The notes beneath the pieces were generated by a model. That model did not search any database, had not been told where the DNA came from, and was given only the letters and a program-made list of their open reading frames with translations. 64,000 nt of DNA from positions 1 through 64,000 of the forward strand of contig CAISMH010000011.1 in the NCBI GenBank assembly GCA_903886485.1, given 5' to 3'. The stretch is from an uncultured Burkholderiales bacterium. GTDB taxonomy: Bacteria > Pseudomonadota > Gammaproteobacteria > Burkholderiales > Burkholderiaceae_C. A program made the position numbers and the translations under genes. This document shows, piece by piece, positions 24,572-35,219 of this stretch. Position 1 is the first letter of the stretch; each line of letters begins with the position of its first letter.

Positions 24572-25798
24572 TTACTTCTTGGCGGGTTGCTTGGCAACCT
24601 TGGTGCGAATGTCAGAACCTTTCTTGCGGTCTTCTTCGTAGGCGTACACCACTTTGCTGCCTTTGACTTCACCGAACACAGGGATGTTGGCGGTGATGGC
24701 TTCGTGGTCGTCGTGTGTGAATGGCTTGTCGTACGTGGTCACAACGCCTTCAACCTTGGTTTGCAAGTTCTCCAAGGCTTCGCGCACCTTAGGACCTTCG
24801 GTGGTACCGGCTTGCTTGATGGCCGCGGCCAACAAGTAGACCGAGTCGTAGCCTTGAGCCGCCGACACAGGTGAGTCGATGCGGTTGTTCTTAGGCTTGA
24901 AGGTCTTCAAGTAGCTGTCGATGAAGGCCTTGCGCTTCATGGTGTTGGGCTCTTGGATGAAGGTTTGTGGCATGCGTGCGCCTTCACCGCCAGGGCCTGC
25001 GTTGTCAATGAAGTTAGCCATCGACAAAGTCCAGCTACCAATCATCGGGACTTTCCAGCCCAGCTTGGTCATGCCGTTGGCGATTTGCGCCAACTCTGGG
25101 CCAATCGCGTAAGTCAGAATCGCTTCAGCACCCGCCTCTTTGGCTTTGAGCAACTGAGCCGTCATGTCCACGTCTTTGATGTTGAACTTCTCAACTGCCA
25201 CAGCTTTGACGCCTTTGGCTGCCAATGCTTTTTCCAAGTCATCACGACCCAATTGGCCGTAGTTGGTGGAGTCCGCCAAAATCGCGACCTTCTTGAAGCC
25301 ACGACGTGTGATGGCCTCTTCCACAATCATTGGCGCTTGAATGCTGTCGTGCGCGGCGTTGCGGAAGATGTAGTTGTCTGGAAACTCTGGCGCTTTGAAC
25401 TGCTGCGTCACGATAGAGCCGGTCGCGACGTTATTGAACACTGGAATCTTGGCCTCTTGGTAGAAGCGCTGTGAAGCCAATGACACACCCGTGTTGATGA
25501 AACCCAGCGTGGCCACCACTTGCTCTTTGTTGATCAACTCTTGGGCAATTTGCACGCCGCGTTCGTTCTTCGCTTCGTCATCACGCTCCACGAGTTGGAG
25601 TTGTTTACCCAACACACCGCCCGCTTTGTTGATCTCAGCCGTGGCCAAGCGCACGCCATCGCGCATGCTCACACCCATGGAGGATGAGCCGCCGGTGTAG
25701 GGGCCCGTCACGCCCACTTTGATAGTGTCTGCGGCACTGGCCAAACCAGCGGCAAAGATCAGCGATGCAATCGCGGTCAATTTCAAGGTACGAATCAT
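24572..25798 (-). CDS. livK: Periplasmic amino acid-binding protein LivK
   Basis: A 408-residue solute-binding protein of the Leu/Ile/Val type I fold. Residues 1-23 form a signal peptide (MIRTLKLTAIASLIFAAGLA, then SAAD). The mature part begins IKVGVTGPYTGGSSSMG, followed by AEINKAGGVLGKQLQLVERD, both typical of LivK. It binds ligand in the periplasm and delivers it to LivHMGF. First gene of its operon, divergent from icmF across 248 bases that hold a palindromic operator-like site. The real ligand may be another amino or organic acid. Confidence 0.88.
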   Translation of the reverse strand: MIRTLKLTAIASLIFAAGLASAADTIKVGVTGPYTGGSSSMGVSMRDGVRLATAEINKAGGVLGKQLQLVERDDEAKNERGVQIAQELINKEQVVATLGFINTGVSLASQRFYQEAKIPVFNNVATGSIVTQQFKAPEFPDNYIFRNAAHDSIQAPMIVEEAITRRGFKKVAILADSTNYGQLGRDDLEKALAAKGVKAVAVEKFNIKDVDMTAQLLKAKEAGAEAILTYAIGPELAQIANGMTKLGWKVPMIGSWTLSMANFIDNAGPGGEGARMPQTFIQEPNTMKRKAFIDSYLKTFKPKNNRIDSPVSAAQGYDSVYLLAAAIKQAGTTEGPKVREALENLQTKVEGVVTTYDKPFTHDDHEAITANIPVFGEVKGSKVVYAYEEDRKKGSDIRTKVAKQPAKK

Positions 25799-25980
25799 GG
25801 TGTCTCCTAAACGTGAATGATTTCAAAAATGCACACGCAATTCTCATCGTCTTAGACAGCGACCGCCATTCTTATCTGTACGTAAAAACACGATTTAGTC
25901 ACGCGGGAGACTGGTGCAAACCCTAGGATTGGCGCGGTTCGCGGCGGTTTTTATCGAAAATTCATGAAGCCTCGCTATGA

Positions 25981-26002
25981 TTGACGTTTACGTAAACGTA
26001 AA
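25981..26002. promoter_or_regulatory. Near-perfect 22-base palindrome (LiuR-like operator) between livK and icmF
   Basis: The centre GTTTACGTAAAC (25986-25997) is perfectly palindromic. Extending outward, TTGACGTTTAC pairs with GTAAACGTAAA with one mismatch. A related TACGTAAA half-site is at 25879-25886. From memory it resembles sites of the MerR-family regulator LiuR, which controls branched-chain amino acid and acyl-CoA degradation genes. It lies 45 bases before the icmF start, suitable for controlling it. Confidence 0.6.
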
Positions 26003-26046
26003 CTCGTGCTTTGCCGTTTCATCTCCCGTTTTTCGGAGCTCCCCCC

Positions 26047-29000
26047 ATGTCTGAACTTTCCGCCGAATTCCAAGCCCTCGCCAACTACAAGCCCACGCAA
26101 AAAGTGCGCTTCGTCACCGCGGCCTCTTTGTTTGACGGTCACGACGCCGCCATCAACATCATGCGTCGCATCTTGCAAGGCATGGGCGCCGAGGTGATTC
26201 ACTTGGGCCACAACCGATCGGTGGACGAAGTGGTCACCGCCGCGCTGCAAGAAGACGTGCAAGGCATCGCCATCAGCTCCTACCAAGGCGGTCATGTGGA
26301 GTACTTCAAATACATGGTGGATTTGTTGCGCGCACGCGGCGGCGAACACATCCAAGTGTTTGGCGGCGGCGGCGGCGTGATCGTGCCCCCAGAAATTCGC
26401 GAACTGCAAGCCTACGGCGTGACCCGCATTTACAGCCCAGAAGACGGCCAAAAAATGGGCTTGCAAGGCATGATTGGCGAAATGATCATGCGCTGCGACA
26501 AAGACTTGTCGGCCTACGCCCCAAAGGCGGTGAAAGAGATTCAAGGCCATGACGAGATGGCTTGGCGCAAATTGGCGCAACTCATCACTGCCTTAGAGAA
26601 CGAGAAGGCTGATCCCAAGCTGGTCGAAGCTGTGCGCAAGGAATCTTTGAACCACAAAGTACCCGTGCTCGGCATCACCGGCACGGGCGGTGCGGGCAAG
26701 TCGTCCCTCACCGACGAGTTGGTGCGCCGCATCCGCTTGGACCAAGGCGACGCCTTGCGCATTGCTGTCATCTCCATCGACCCGTCACGCCGCAAGAGCG
26801 GTGGCGCCTTGCTGGGTGACCGCATTCGCATGAATGCCATTGGGCCTTGGCGCAATGGCCAGCGCGTGTTCATGCGCTCCCTCGCCACACGCGACTTCGG
26901 CAGCGAAATCAGTGCCGCCTTGCCCGACGTCTTGGCCGCCACCAAGTGCGCCGGCTTTGACCTCATCATTGTGGAAACCTCGGGCATTGGCCAAGGTGAC
27001 GCTGCCATCGTGCCGCACGTGGACGTGCCCATGTATGTGATGACGCCCGAGTTTGGCGCCGCCAGCCAGCTGGAAAAAATTGACATGTTGGACTTTGCCG
27101 AGTTCATCGCCATCAACAAATTCGACCGCAAAGGCGCCAGCGACGCGCTGCGCGATGTAGCCAAACAAGTGCAGCGCAACAAAGAAGCGTGGCACACACC
27201 CACCGAGCAAATGCCCGTGTTCGGCACCATGGCTGCGCGCTTCAACGACGACGGCGTCACTGCCCTCTACCAAGCACTCAAAGGCCGCTTGAGTGAGCTC
27301 GGCCTGACCTTCAAAGAAGGTCGCTTGCCTTTGGTGGACGTGCGCCACAGCAGCAACCAAACCCCCGTGGTGCCTGGGGCCCGCGTACGCTACTTGGCAG
27401 AAATCACCGACACCGTGCGTGGCTACAAAAAACGCGCGCGCACCCAAGCCAAACTGGCCCGCGAAATTCAACAACTGCGCGAAGCCGCACGCATGCTGTC
27501 CGAAGACAAACCTGGCCGCGCCAAAGCCTCTGAAGCCGCCATCGACTTGGCCATCAAACGCGAAGAACACCTAGGCAACGCCGAGCGCAAACTGTTGGCC
27601 CAATGGCCCGACATGCAAGCCGCCTATGCAGGTGACGAGTACGTGGTGAAAATTCGCGACAAAGAAATTCGCACCGCACTCACCACCAAGTCCCTCAGCG
27701 GCACCGTGATTCGCAAAGTGGCTTTGCCCACGTACGAAGACCATGGCGAAATCTTGAAGTGGCTCATGCTCGACAACGTGCCCGGCAGCTACCCCTACAC
27801 CGCGGGCACCTTTGCCTTCAAACGCGAGGGCGAAGACCCCACCCGCATGTTTGCCGGCGAAGGCGACCCTTTCCGCACCAACCGCCGCTTCAAGCTGGTG
27901 AGTGAGGGCATGGATGCCAAGCGCCTCTCCACCGCGTTTGATTCGGTCACGCTCTACGGCAACGACCCAGACCCACGCCCCGATATTTACGGCAAGGTCG
28001 GCAACTCTGGCGTGAACGTGGCGACGCTGGACGACATGAAAGTCTTGTACGACGGGTTCGATTTGTGCAACCCCACCACCAGCGTGTCCATGACCATCAA
28101 CGGTCCTGCGCCATCGATTCTTGCGATGTTCATGAACACCGCCATCGACCAAAACATTGAGAAGTTCAAACAGGACAACGGTCGCGATCCAACCGAAACC
28201 GAAACGGCCAAGATCAAAGCGTGGGTGATGCAAAACGTGCGTGGCACGGTACAAGCCGACATCTTGAAAGAAGACCAAGGTCAGAACACGTGTTTGTTCA
28301 GCACCGAATTTTCATTGAAGGTGATGGGTGACATCGCCCAGTACTTTGTGCACAACCAAGTGCGCAACTTCTACAGCGTGTCCATCAGCGGCTATCACAT
28401 CGCCGAGGCCGGTGCCAACCCGATTTCGCAATTGGCATTCACCTTGTCCAACGGCTTCACATTTGTAGAAGCTTATTTGGCGCGCGGCATGCACATTGAC
28501 GACTTCGCGCCCAACTTAAGCTTCTTCTTCAGCAACGGCATGGACCCCGAATACACCGTGATGGGCCGCGTGGCACGCCGCATCTGGGCCGTGGCGATGA
28601 AAGAGAAATACGGCGCGAACGAACGCAGTCAAAAACTCAAGTACCACATCCAAACCTCGGGCCGCTCGCTGCACGCGCAAGAGATTCAGTTCAACGACAT
28701 CCGCACCACCCTGCAAGCGCTGATTGCGATTTACGACAACTGCAACAGCTTGCACACCAACGCGTTTGACGAAGCCATCACCACGCCCACCGAAGACTCG
28801 GTGCGCCGCGCCATGGCGATTCAGCTCATCATCAACCGCGAGTGGGGCTTGGCCAAAAACGAAAACCCCAACCAAGGCGCCTTCATCATCGAAGAACTCA
28901 CCGAGCTGGTGGAAGAAGCCGTGCTGGCCGAGTTCGAGCGCATCGCCGAGCGCGGTGGCGTGCTGGGTGCCATGGAAACCGGCTACCAACGCGGCAAGAT

Positions 29001-29340
29001 TCAAGACGAATCCATGACCTACGAAATGCTCAAGCACACCGGCGAGCTGCCCATCATCGGCGTCAACACTTTCCGCAACCCGCATGGCGAGCAAGTGATG
29101 GACAAGCTCGAGTTAGCCCGCTCCACCGAAGAGGAAAAGCAAAGTCAGCTCCAGCGCTTGCAAGACTTCCACACCCGCCACAAGGCTGAAGCAGAGGTAC
29201 AACTCAAGCGCCTGCAACAAGCCGTCATCGACAACGCCAACGTGTTCGAGGTGCTCATGGATGCCGTGCGTGTGTGTTCACTCGGTCAAATCACACATGC
29301 CTTGTTTGAGGTGGGTGGGCAATACCGCCGCAATATGTAG
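26047..29340 (+). CDS. icmF: Fused isobutyryl-CoA mutase IcmF
   Basis: A 1097-residue adenosylcobalamin enzyme with the IcmF order of domains. Residues about 10-140: B12-binding domain ([34 protein letters not shown]). About 205-410: MeaB/MeaI-like chaperone GTPase ([21 protein letters not shown]). From about 520: mutase barrel ([37 protein letters not shown]). It rearranges isobutyryl-CoA and n-butyryl-CoA; the fused GTPase guards cofactor loading. ATG at 26047 is preferred over an upstream in-frame one because GGAG lies 8 bases before it. The neighbouring Liv transporter suggests a valine degradation link. Confidence 0.92.
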   Translation: MSELSAEFQALANYKPTQKVRFVTAASLFDGHDAAINIMRRILQGMGAEVIHLGHNRSVDEVVTAALQEDVQGIAISSYQGGHVEYFKYMVDLLRARGGEHIQVFGGGGGVIVPPEIRELQAYGVTRIYSPEDGQKMGLQGMIGEMIMRCDKDLSAYAPKAVKEIQGHDEMAWRKLAQLITALENEKADPKLVEAVRKESLNHKVPVLGITGTGGAGKSSLTDELVRRIRLDQGDALRIAVISIDPSRRKSGGALLGDRIRMNAIGPWRNGQRVFMRSLATRDFGSEISAALPDVLAATKCAGFDLIIVETSGIGQGDAAIVPHVDVPMYVMTPEFGAASQLEKIDMLDFAEFIAINKFDRKGASDALRDVAKQVQRNKEAWHTPTEQMPVFGTMAARFNDDGVTALYQALKGRLSELGLTFKEGRLPLVDVRHSSNQTPVVPGARVRYLAEITDTVRGYKKRARTQAKLAREIQQLREAARMLSEDKPGRAKASEAAIDLAIKREEHLGNAERKLLAQWPDMQAAYAGDEYVVKIRDKEIRTALTTKSLSGTVIRKVALPTYEDHGEILKWLMLDNVPGSYPYTAGTFAFKREGEDPTRMFAGEGDPFRTNRRFKLVSEGMDAKRLSTAFDSVTLYGNDPDPRPDIYGKVGNSGVNVATLDDMKVLYDGFDLCNPTTSVSMTINGPAPSILAMFMNTAIDQNIEKFKQDNGRDPTETETAKIKAWVMQNVRGTVQADILKEDQGQNTCLFSTEFSLKVMGDIAQYFVHNQVRNFYSVSISGYHIAEAGANPISQLAFTLSNGFTFVEAYLARGMHIDDFAPNLSFFFSNGMDPEYTVMGRVARRIWAVAMKEKYGANERSQKLKYHIQTSGRSLHAQEIQFNDIRTTLQALIAIYDNCNSLHTNAFDEAITTPTEDSVRRAMAIQLIINREWGLAKNENPNQGAFIIEELTELVEEAVLAEFERIAERGGVLGAMETGYQRGKIQDESMTYEMLKHTGELPIIGVNTFRNPHGEQVMDKLELARSTEEEKQSQLQRLQDFHTRHKAEAEVQLKRLQQAVIDNANVFEVLMDAVRVCSLGQITHALFEVGGQYRRNM

Positions 29341-29356
29341 TCGGTAATATCGGGGC

Positions 29357-30850
29357 ATGAGTATTCGCCCCCCTTTCACCGCCCCCACCCGTCACACCGA
29401 CGCCGACAGTGCCCTCGCCCAAGTGCAGGCGCTGTACCAAACCAGCCTCGACCACTTGCGCCAAGCCATGCGCGAATTTGTAGGTGGCAAACATTTTGAG
29501 CAACGTGTGCGCGCGTTCTATCCCTTTGTGCGCATCCACACCAAAACCGGTGCACTGCAAACAAGCAGCAATGCCGCCCACCTGAGCTACGGCTTTGTGG
29601 CCGAGCCGGGCCGCTACGACACCACGCTCACGCGCCCCGATTTGTTCGCCGCGTATTACCGCGAGCAGTTCAGCTTGCTGCTGCAAAACCACGGCGGCAC
29701 GCTAGAGGTGGGCGTGAGCCACCAGCCCATTCCGGTTCACTTCTCGTTCGCTGACCATGACCATGTGGAAGGTGAGATGAGTGCGCAGCGGCGCCAACTC
29801 ATGCGCGAGGTGTTTGACCTGCCCGACCTCACCGCCATGGACGACGGCATTGCCAATGGCACGTTTGAGGCGAAAGCGGGTGAACCACAACCCTTGTCGC
29901 TGTTCACGGCCGCACGCATGGACTATTCGCTGCAACGCCTGCGTCACTACAGCGGCACCAGCCCTGAACATTTTCAGAACTATGTGTTGTTCACCAACTA
30001 CCAGTTCTACATCGACGAGTTTGTGCGCTTAGGGCTTGAGGCCATGCAAGACCCGCACAGCGAGTTCATTGCGTTTGTGGAGCCGGGCAACGTGGTCACA
30101 CGCCGTGTTGGCCTGCCTGCACAAGCCAATGACACCTTGGGAAAAGTGCCACCACGCTTGCCGCAAATGCCCGGCTACCACTTGGTGCGCCCAGACCACA
30201 CCGGCATCACCATGGTCAACATTGGCGTGGGCCCCGCCAACGCCAAAAACATCACCGACCACATCGCTGTGCTGCGCCCACACGCGTGGCTCATGCTGGG
30301 CCACTGTGCGGGCTTGCGCAACACACAACAACTGGGCGACTATGTGTTGGCCCACGGCTATGTGCGCGAAGACCATGTGCTGGATGAAGAACTGCCGCTG
30401 TGGGTGCCCATTCCTGCCCTCGCAGAAATCCAAGTGGCGCTAGAGCAAGCCGTGAAAGACGTGACGCAATGCCAAGGTGCCGAGCTCAAACGCATCTTGC
30501 GCACGGGCACCGTGGCCAGCACCGACAACCGCAACTGGGAGCTGTTGCCCGACAACACGCCCCAACGCCGCTTCAGCCAAAGCCGCGCGGTGGCACTGGA
30601 CATGGAAAGCGCCACCATTGCCGCGAACGGCTTTCGGTTCCGTGTGCCCTACGGCACGTTGCTGTGCGTGAGCGACAAACCGCTGCACGGCGAAATCAAA
30701 CTGCCGGGCATGGCCAACCACTTTTACCGCGAGCGTGTGGACCAGCACCTGCGCATTGGCATGCGCGCCATTGAGCTGCTGCGCCAGCAGGGACCTGCGC
30801 AGTTGCACAGTCGCAAGTTGCGCAGCTTTGCAGAAGTTGCATTCCAATAA
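29357..30850 (+). CDS. amn: AMP nucleosidase
   Basis: A 497-residue enzyme hydrolysing AMP to adenine and ribose 5-phosphate. The N-terminal AMN domain (about 30-190: FVGGKHFEQRVRAFYPFVRI, HQPIPVHFSFADHDHVEGEM) precedes a phosphorylase-like domain (about 260-480: GITMVNIGVGPANAKNITDH, MLGHCAGLRNTQQLGDYVLA, ALDMESATIAANGFRFRVPY). The length matches Amn of E. coli (484). It starts 16 bases after icmF and ends at a hairpin terminator. A housekeeping role in adenylate control is likely. Confidence 0.93.
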   Translation: MSIRPPFTAPTRHTDADSALAQVQALYQTSLDHLRQAMREFVGGKHFEQRVRAFYPFVRIHTKTGALQTSSNAAHLSYGFVAEPGRYDTTLTRPDLFAAYYREQFSLLLQNHGGTLEVGVSHQPIPVHFSFADHDHVEGEMSAQRRQLMREVFDLPDLTAMDDGIANGTFEAKAGEPQPLSLFTAARMDYSLQRLRHYSGTSPEHFQNYVLFTNYQFYIDEFVRLGLEAMQDPHSEFIAFVEPGNVVTRRVGLPAQANDTLGKVPPRLPQMPGYHLVRPDHTGITMVNIGVGPANAKNITDHIAVLRPHAWLMLGHCAGLRNTQQLGDYVLAHGYVREDHVLDEELPLWVPIPALAEIQVALEQAVKDVTQCQGAELKRILRTGTVASTDNRNWELLPDNTPQRRFSQSRAVALDMESATIAANGFRFRVPYGTLLCVSDKPLHGEIKLPGMANHFYRERVDQHLRIGMRAIELLRQQGPAQLHSRKLRSFAEVAFQ

Positions 30851-30857
30851 CCAAAAA

Positions 30858-30884
30858 GAAACCGCCTCAACAGAGGCGGTTTTC
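30858..30884. terminator. Bidirectional terminator between amn and psd
   Basis: ACCGCCTC (30861-30868) and GAGGCGGT (30873-30880) form an 8-base stem with an AACA loop, flanked by A- and T-runs on either side, so it can serve both amn (+) and psd (-). Confidence 0.85.
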
Positions 30885-30904
30885 ACGTGTGCAAGGCGCT
30901 GTAG

Positions 30905-31774
30905 TTACGCGTGCACGGCATCACCCATCTTCTCGCCCAAGCGCACGCCTTGTGCGGCTTGCCAAGCCGGGTTGAGTGCAATGGTGTGCTTTGGCCACAA
31001 CAACACCACGGTGGAGCCCAACAAGAAGCGCCCCATTTCGTCGCCTTGGCGCAAGCTCAGGTCTTGGTCGTCATACGTCCACTCTCGCACGGTGCCGGGG
31101 CGCGGTGGGTTGACCACGCCATGCCACGGTGTGGCCATGCTGCCCACGATGGTGGCACCGACGAGCACCAACACGTATTGCTGAGGTGTTTCACCTGTGG
31201 CAACAGGCATGTCAAACACGCACACCACGCGCTCGTTGCGCGCAAACAAGCCGGGCACGCCACGGGCCGTGGCAGGGTTGACCGAGAACAGATCACCCGG
31301 CACATGGATCATGCGGCGCAAACGACCGTTGCTGGGCATGTGGATGCGGTGGTAGTCCTTGGGGCTGAGGTAAATCGTGGCGAACTCACCGTCTTCAAAC
31401 TGTGCCGCCAAGCTGGCATCGCCGCCCACCAAAGCTTGCGTGCTGTAACTGTGGCCTTTGGCTTGGAACACTTGGTCGCCGTCAATGTGGCCTAACTGAC
31501 TGATGGCCCCGTCCACGGGACACACAAACGCCGCATCGGCCAAGGGGCGAGCGCCGGGCTTCAAGGCGCGGGTGAAGAAGTCGTTGAAACAGGCGTAATG
31601 CGTGATGTCGGGCTGGGCCGCCTCGTCCATGTTGACTTGGTACTTGCCCACAAACCAGCGAATGAGTGCATGGGTCCAACGGCCACCACGCGCACGCGCC
31701 ACGAGGCCTGCAAATTGTGTGATTGCCTGTTTAGGCAAGATGTGTTGCAAAGCCACAAAGGTTGTTTCATTCAT
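30905..31774 (-). CDS. psd: Phosphatidylserine decarboxylase proenzyme
   Basis: A 289-residue membrane-associated enzyme making phosphatidylethanolamine. The self-cleavage site LGST, which creates the pyruvoyl group, is near the C-terminus (GRFLLGSTVVLLWP). Also seen: FNDFFTRALKPGARP, VCPVDGAISQLG, YLSPKDYHRIHMP and HVPGDLFSVNP. ATG at 31774 (MNETTFVALQHILPKQ) is chosen because the upstream extension does not match the family. It is divergent from the NodI-like gene with only 32 bases between starts. Confidence 0.92.
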   Translation of the reverse strand: MNETTFVALQHILPKQAITQFAGLVARARGGRWTHALIRWFVGKYQVNMDEAAQPDITHYACFNDFFTRALKPGARPLADAAFVCPVDGAISQLGHIDGDQVFQAKGHSYSTQALVGGDASLAAQFEDGEFATIYLSPKDYHRIHMPSNGRLRRMIHVPGDLFSVNPATARGVPGLFARNERVVCVFDMPVATGETPQQYVLVLVGATIVGSMATPWHGVVNPPRPGTVREWTYDDQDLSLRQGDEMGRFLLGSTVVLLWPKHTIALNPAWQAAQGVRLGEKMGDAVHA

Positions 31775-31806
31775 AAGGAAGATTTTAGGCGGGCACAATC
31801 CAGTCC

Positions 31807-32730
31807 ATGCGTACACCACTTTTTGAATGCAACCACCTCCTCAAACGCTACGGTGACAACACCGTGGTGAACGATGTGTCGTTCAGCCTCGCACCCGGCG
31901 AATGCTTGGGCGTCATTGGCCCCAACGGCGCCGGCAAAACCACCACGCTGCGCATGTGCCTCGGCCTCGCGCAGCCTGACGGTGGCCGCATCCACGCCTT
32001 TGGCTTGTCCATGCCGGATGACGCCTTGGCCATCAAAGCACGCCTAGGTGTAGTGAGCCAGTTCGACACACTCGACCCCGACTTCACCTGCGCCGAAAAC
32101 CTGATGGTGTTTGGCCGTTACTTTGGGATGAAGAAGGCCGACATTCAAGCGCGTATTCCGCAGCTGCTGGAGTTTGCGGCGCTCTCACACAAAGCCAACG
32201 CCAAGCCCGGCGAGTTGTCGGGCGGCATGAAGCGCCGACTCAGCCTCGCCCGCGCCCTCATCAACAACCCTGACTTGCTGCTGCTGGATGAGCCCACCAC
32301 CGGCCTCGACCCGCAAGCGCGACACCTCATGTGGGAGCGATTGCAACAACTGTTGCAACAAGGCAAATCGATTTTGCTGACCACCCACTTCATGGACGAG
32401 GCCGAGCGTTTATGCAATCGCTTACTCGTGCTCGACCACGGCAAAAAAATTGCCGAAGGCACACCGCGTGATTTGATTGCGCAACACTTAGAACCCGACG
32501 TGGTCGAGGTGTATGGCCACGGTGCGTTAGCCTTGGTGGACAGCCCTATCGCCACACTTGCCCAACGCGTCGAGACCAGCGGCGAGACGGTGTTTTTCTA
32601 CACCCAAGATGCGGCGCCGTTGCTGCAAGCGCTCAGTGCCCACGCAGGCCTGCGCACACTGCACCGCCCTGCCAACTTGGAAGATTTGTTTTTGAAAATG
32701 ACCGGACGCCAAATCCGCGAGGAAGGCTAA
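31807..32730 (+). CDS. nodI: NodI-like ABC exporter ATPase
   Basis: A 307-residue ABC ATPase of the DRA/NodI type. Seen: Walker [14 protein letters not shown] near 39-51, signature [15 protein letters not shown], Walker [18 protein letters not shown], and the switch TTHFMDEAE, followed by a roughly 80-residue C-terminal domain usual in this group. The permease gene follows by 4 bases. In rhizobia NodIJ exports lipochitooligosaccharides; in free-living Burkholderiales the cargo is unknown and the name reflects similarity only. Confidence 0.85.
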   Translation: MRTPLFECNHLLKRYGDNTVVNDVSFSLAPGECLGVIGPNGAGKTTTLRMCLGLAQPDGGRIHAFGLSMPDDALAIKARLGVVSQFDTLDPDFTCAENLMVFGRYFGMKKADIQARIPQLLEFAALSHKANAKPGELSGGMKRRLSLARALINNPDLLLLDEPTTGLDPQARHLMWERLQQLLQQGKSILLTTHFMDEAERLCNRLLVLDHGKKIAEGTPRDLIAQHLEPDVVEVYGHGALALVDSPIATLAQRVETSGETVFFYTQDAAPLLQALSAHAGLRTLHRPANLEDLFLKMTGRQIREEG

Positions 32731-32734
32731 AACG

Positions 32735-33508
32735 ATGCACACCTATTTCCGTTTCTGGCCCGTCTTTTTGCGCAACCTCTTGGTGTGGCGCAAGCTCGCC
32801 ATTCCTAGCCTCGTGGCCAACATTGCCGAGCCTTTGATGTGGCTGGTGGCCTTTGGCTACGGCTTGGGCGCACTGGTGGGCGAAGTGCGCTTAGGCGAAG
32901 ACAAAGTCCCGTACATCCTGTTCTTGGCCAGTGGCTCCATTTGCATGAGCGCCATGAACGCTGCCACGTTTGAGGCGCTGTACTCGGCCTTCTCGCGCAT
33001 GCATGTGCAAAAAACATGGGACGGCATTTTGAACGCGCCCATGCGTTTGGACGATGTGCTGTTGGCCGAAATGCTGTGGGCCGCCTTCAAAGCCCTGTTC
33101 ACCATCACCGCCATCTTGGGTGTGATGTGTGCGCTGGGCATCACCCAAAGCTGGAAGCTGCTGGCTGCCTGGCCCATCTTGCTGTTTGTGGGCATCACCT
33201 TCAGTTGCATTGCCCTCATCTTCAATGCGCTGGCCAAGGGCTATGACTTTTTCACTTACTACTTCACGCTGTTTCTCACGCCCATGATGTTCTTGAGCGG
33301 CGTGTTCTTTCCGCGCGACCAGCTGCCGGGCATCGTGCGCGAGATTTCGGCTTGGCTGCCGCTGACCCAAGCCATCGCCTTGGTGCGGCCCTTGTTTCTT
33401 GACCAATGGCCCACCGATGTGGCGCTGCATTTAGGCGTGTTGGCGGTGTACACCTTGGTCGCTTGGAAGATCGCCTTGCATCTGACCAAGAAACGCTTTC
33501 GCGCTTGA
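32735..33508 (+). CDS. nodJ: NodJ-like ABC-2 exporter permease
   Basis: A 257-residue ABC-2 membrane protein with six hydrophobic segments. Seen: FLASGSICMSAMNAATFEAL, WDGILNAPMRLDDVLLAEML, and the terminal FLSGVFFPRDQLPGIV motif, all typical of NodJ-type permeases. It partners with the ATPase 4 bases upstream to form an inner-membrane exporter. The substrate is unknown; a lipid or saccharide is the usual cargo of the family. Confidence 0.85.
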   Translation: MHTYFRFWPVFLRNLLVWRKLAIPSLVANIAEPLMWLVAFGYGLGALVGEVRLGEDKVPYILFLASGSICMSAMNAATFEALYSAFSRMHVQKTWDGILNAPMRLDDVLLAEMLWAAFKALFTITAILGVMCALGITQSWKLLAAWPILLFVGITFSCIALIFNALAKGYDFFTYYFTLFLTPMMFLSGVFFPRDQLPGIVREISAWLPLTQAIALVRPLFLDQWPTDVALHLGVLAVYTLVAWKIALHLTKKRFRA

Positions 33509-33584
33509 CGCCCCGTCAGCCAACTGCAACCCTTCCCCCGCTAACATTGATTTTTTGATTCAACCGACAACACAAGGATTCCCA

Positions 33585-34433
33585 ATGAGCATTCAAACCG
33601 TAGGCATCATCGGCGCTGGCACCATGGGCAATGGCATTGCACAAGCATGTGCGGTGTCTGGCGTGAACGTGGTGATGGTGGACATCTCTGACGCCGCCGT
33701 CGCCAAAGGCCTCGCCACCGTCGCAGGCAGCTTGGACCGCTTGATCAAGAAAGAAAAAATCACCGAAGCCGACAAAGCTGCGGCCTTGTCACGCATCAAA
33801 ACCAGCACCAGCTACGACGACCTCAAAGCCGCGCAACTCGTCATCGAAGCCGCGACAGAGAACTACGACCTCAAAGTCAAAATCGTCAAACAACTCGACG
33901 GCATGTTGGCCCCAGAAGCCATCATCGCGTCCAACACCTCGTCCATCTCCATCACCAAACTGGCCGCCGTCACCACCCGTGCCGACCGCTTCATTGGCAT
34001 GCACTTCTTCAACCCTGTGCCCATGATGGCCCTTGTAGAAATCATCCGTGGCTTGCAAACCTCCGATGCCACGCACGCCGCCGTGCATGACCTCTCTACC
34101 CGTTTGGGCAAGAGCCCCATCACCGTGAAGAACGCACCGGGCTTTGTGGTCAACCGCATCTTGGTGCCCATGATCAACGAAGCCTTCTTTGTGTTGGCCG
34201 AAGGTGTGGCCACCGCCGAGGACATTGATGCCGGCATGAAGCTGGGCTGTAACCAACCCATCGGCCCCTTGGCTTTAGCCGACATGATTGGCTTGGATGT
34301 GTGCGTGGCCGTGATGGACGTGTACTTGCAAGAATTTGGCGACAGCAAATACCGCGCTTGCCCCTTGCTCAAAGAGTTGGTGGCCGCAGGCCAGCTCGGT
34401 CGCAAAACCGGCAAAGGCGTTTACACCTACTAA
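33585..34433 (+). CDS. 3-hydroxybutyryl-CoA dehydrogenase
   Basis: A 282-residue NAD(P)-dependent 3-hydroxyacyl-CoA dehydrogenase, single-copy Hbd/PaaH type. Seen: Rossmann motif GIIGAGTMG at 7-15, IEAATENYDLK, SNTSSISITKLA, RFIGMHFFNPVPMM with the catalytic His, and VKNAPGFVVNRILVPMINEA. ATG at 33585 is chosen because AAGGA lies 6 bases upstream; a longer in-frame start lacks a site. It probably interconverts acetoacetyl-CoA and 3-hydroxybutyryl-CoA in fatty acid or polyhydroxyalkanoate metabolism. It is monocistronic in appearance. Confidence 0.9.
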   Translation: MSIQTVGIIGAGTMGNGIAQACAVSGVNVVMVDISDAAVAKGLATVAGSLDRLIKKEKITEADKAAALSRIKTSTSYDDLKAAQLVIEAATENYDLKVKIVKQLDGMLAPEAIIASNTSSISITKLAAVTTRADRFIGMHFFNPVPMMALVEIIRGLQTSDATHAAVHDLSTRLGKSPITVKNAPGFVVNRILVPMINEAFFVLAEGVATAEDIDAGMKLGCNQPIGPLALADMIGLDVCVAVMDVYLQEFGDSKYRACPLLKELVAAGQLGRKTGKGVYTY

Positions 34434-34454
34434 GCGCCCAAGCTATGCGTGGCT

Positions 34455-35219
34455 ATGAAATACGCCCTGCTCTCTGACATCCACAGCAACTTGCACGCGC
34501 TGGAAGCCTGTTTGGCGCACGCGCAAACGCAAGGGGCTGAACGCATCGCCATCTTGGGTGACTTGGTGAGTTACGGCGCATTTCCTGCCGAGGTGGTGGC
34601 ACGCTGCCAAGCCTTGCAGCAAGAGGGGGCCATCGTGCTGCGTGGCAACCACGAAGAGTTGGTGCAAACGTACAACGTCAACACGCCCAACCCCAACGCC
34701 TCTTTGGGCAGCCAAACTGCCGAATGGACACATGACCAACTCTCGCCTGCGCAACGGTTTTGGCTCGAAATTTTGCCGCTCACTGCACAGGTAGATCAGA
34801 TGTTGCTGGTCCACGCCAGCGCAGATGCGCCCGCACGTTGGCGCTATGTGGAAGACGAGCGCACCGCCAGCCTGAGCTTGGACGCCGCCTGCAAGCAAGG
34901 TGATGTGCGCTATGTGTTTGGGGGCCACGTCCACCACCAGTCCTTGTATTACCGCGGCACAGGACGCCAACTGATGGCATTCAAGCCCACCTCGGGCGTG
35001 CCCATCCCCACACCGAAGCATCGCCAATGGATTGCCACCATTGGCTCAGTCGGTCAACCGCGTGATGGCAACCCACGTGCCATGTATGCCATGTTTGACA
35101 ACTCGGTGGGCAAGCTCACCTTTCACCGTGTGGCCTACGACCACCGCGCCGCGGCCCGCGCCGTGCGCGAAGCAGGTCTGCCTGAATACTTCGCGCAACG
35201 TTTGGAGACTGGCAAGTGA
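34455..35219 (+). CDS. Calcineurin-like metallophosphoesterase
   Basis: A 254-residue two-metal phosphoesterase. All motifs are present: DIHSN at the N-terminus, GDLVSYG, GNHEE, HASADAP and the late GHVHHQSLYY. It resembles the YfcE/PP1-like group that includes protein phosphatases, nucleotide hydrolases and phosphodiesterases. ATG at 34455 is preferred over the GTG six bases earlier; neither has an obvious ribosome site. Its stop overlaps the GTG start of the kinase gene (GTGA), so the pair is translationally coupled and may act on the same target, phosphatase against kinase (inference). Confidence 0.8.
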   Translation: MKYALLSDIHSNLHALEACLAHAQTQGAERIAILGDLVSYGAFPAEVVARCQALQQEGAIVLRGNHEELVQTYNVNTPNPNASLGSQTAEWTHDQLSPAQRFWLEILPLTAQVDQMLLVHASADAPARWRYVEDERTASLSLDAACKQGDVRYVFGGHVHHQSLYYRGTGRQLMAFKPTSGVPIPTPKHRQWIATIGSVGQPRDGNPRAMYAMFDNSVGKLTFHRVAYDHRAAARAVREAGLPEYFAQRLETGK

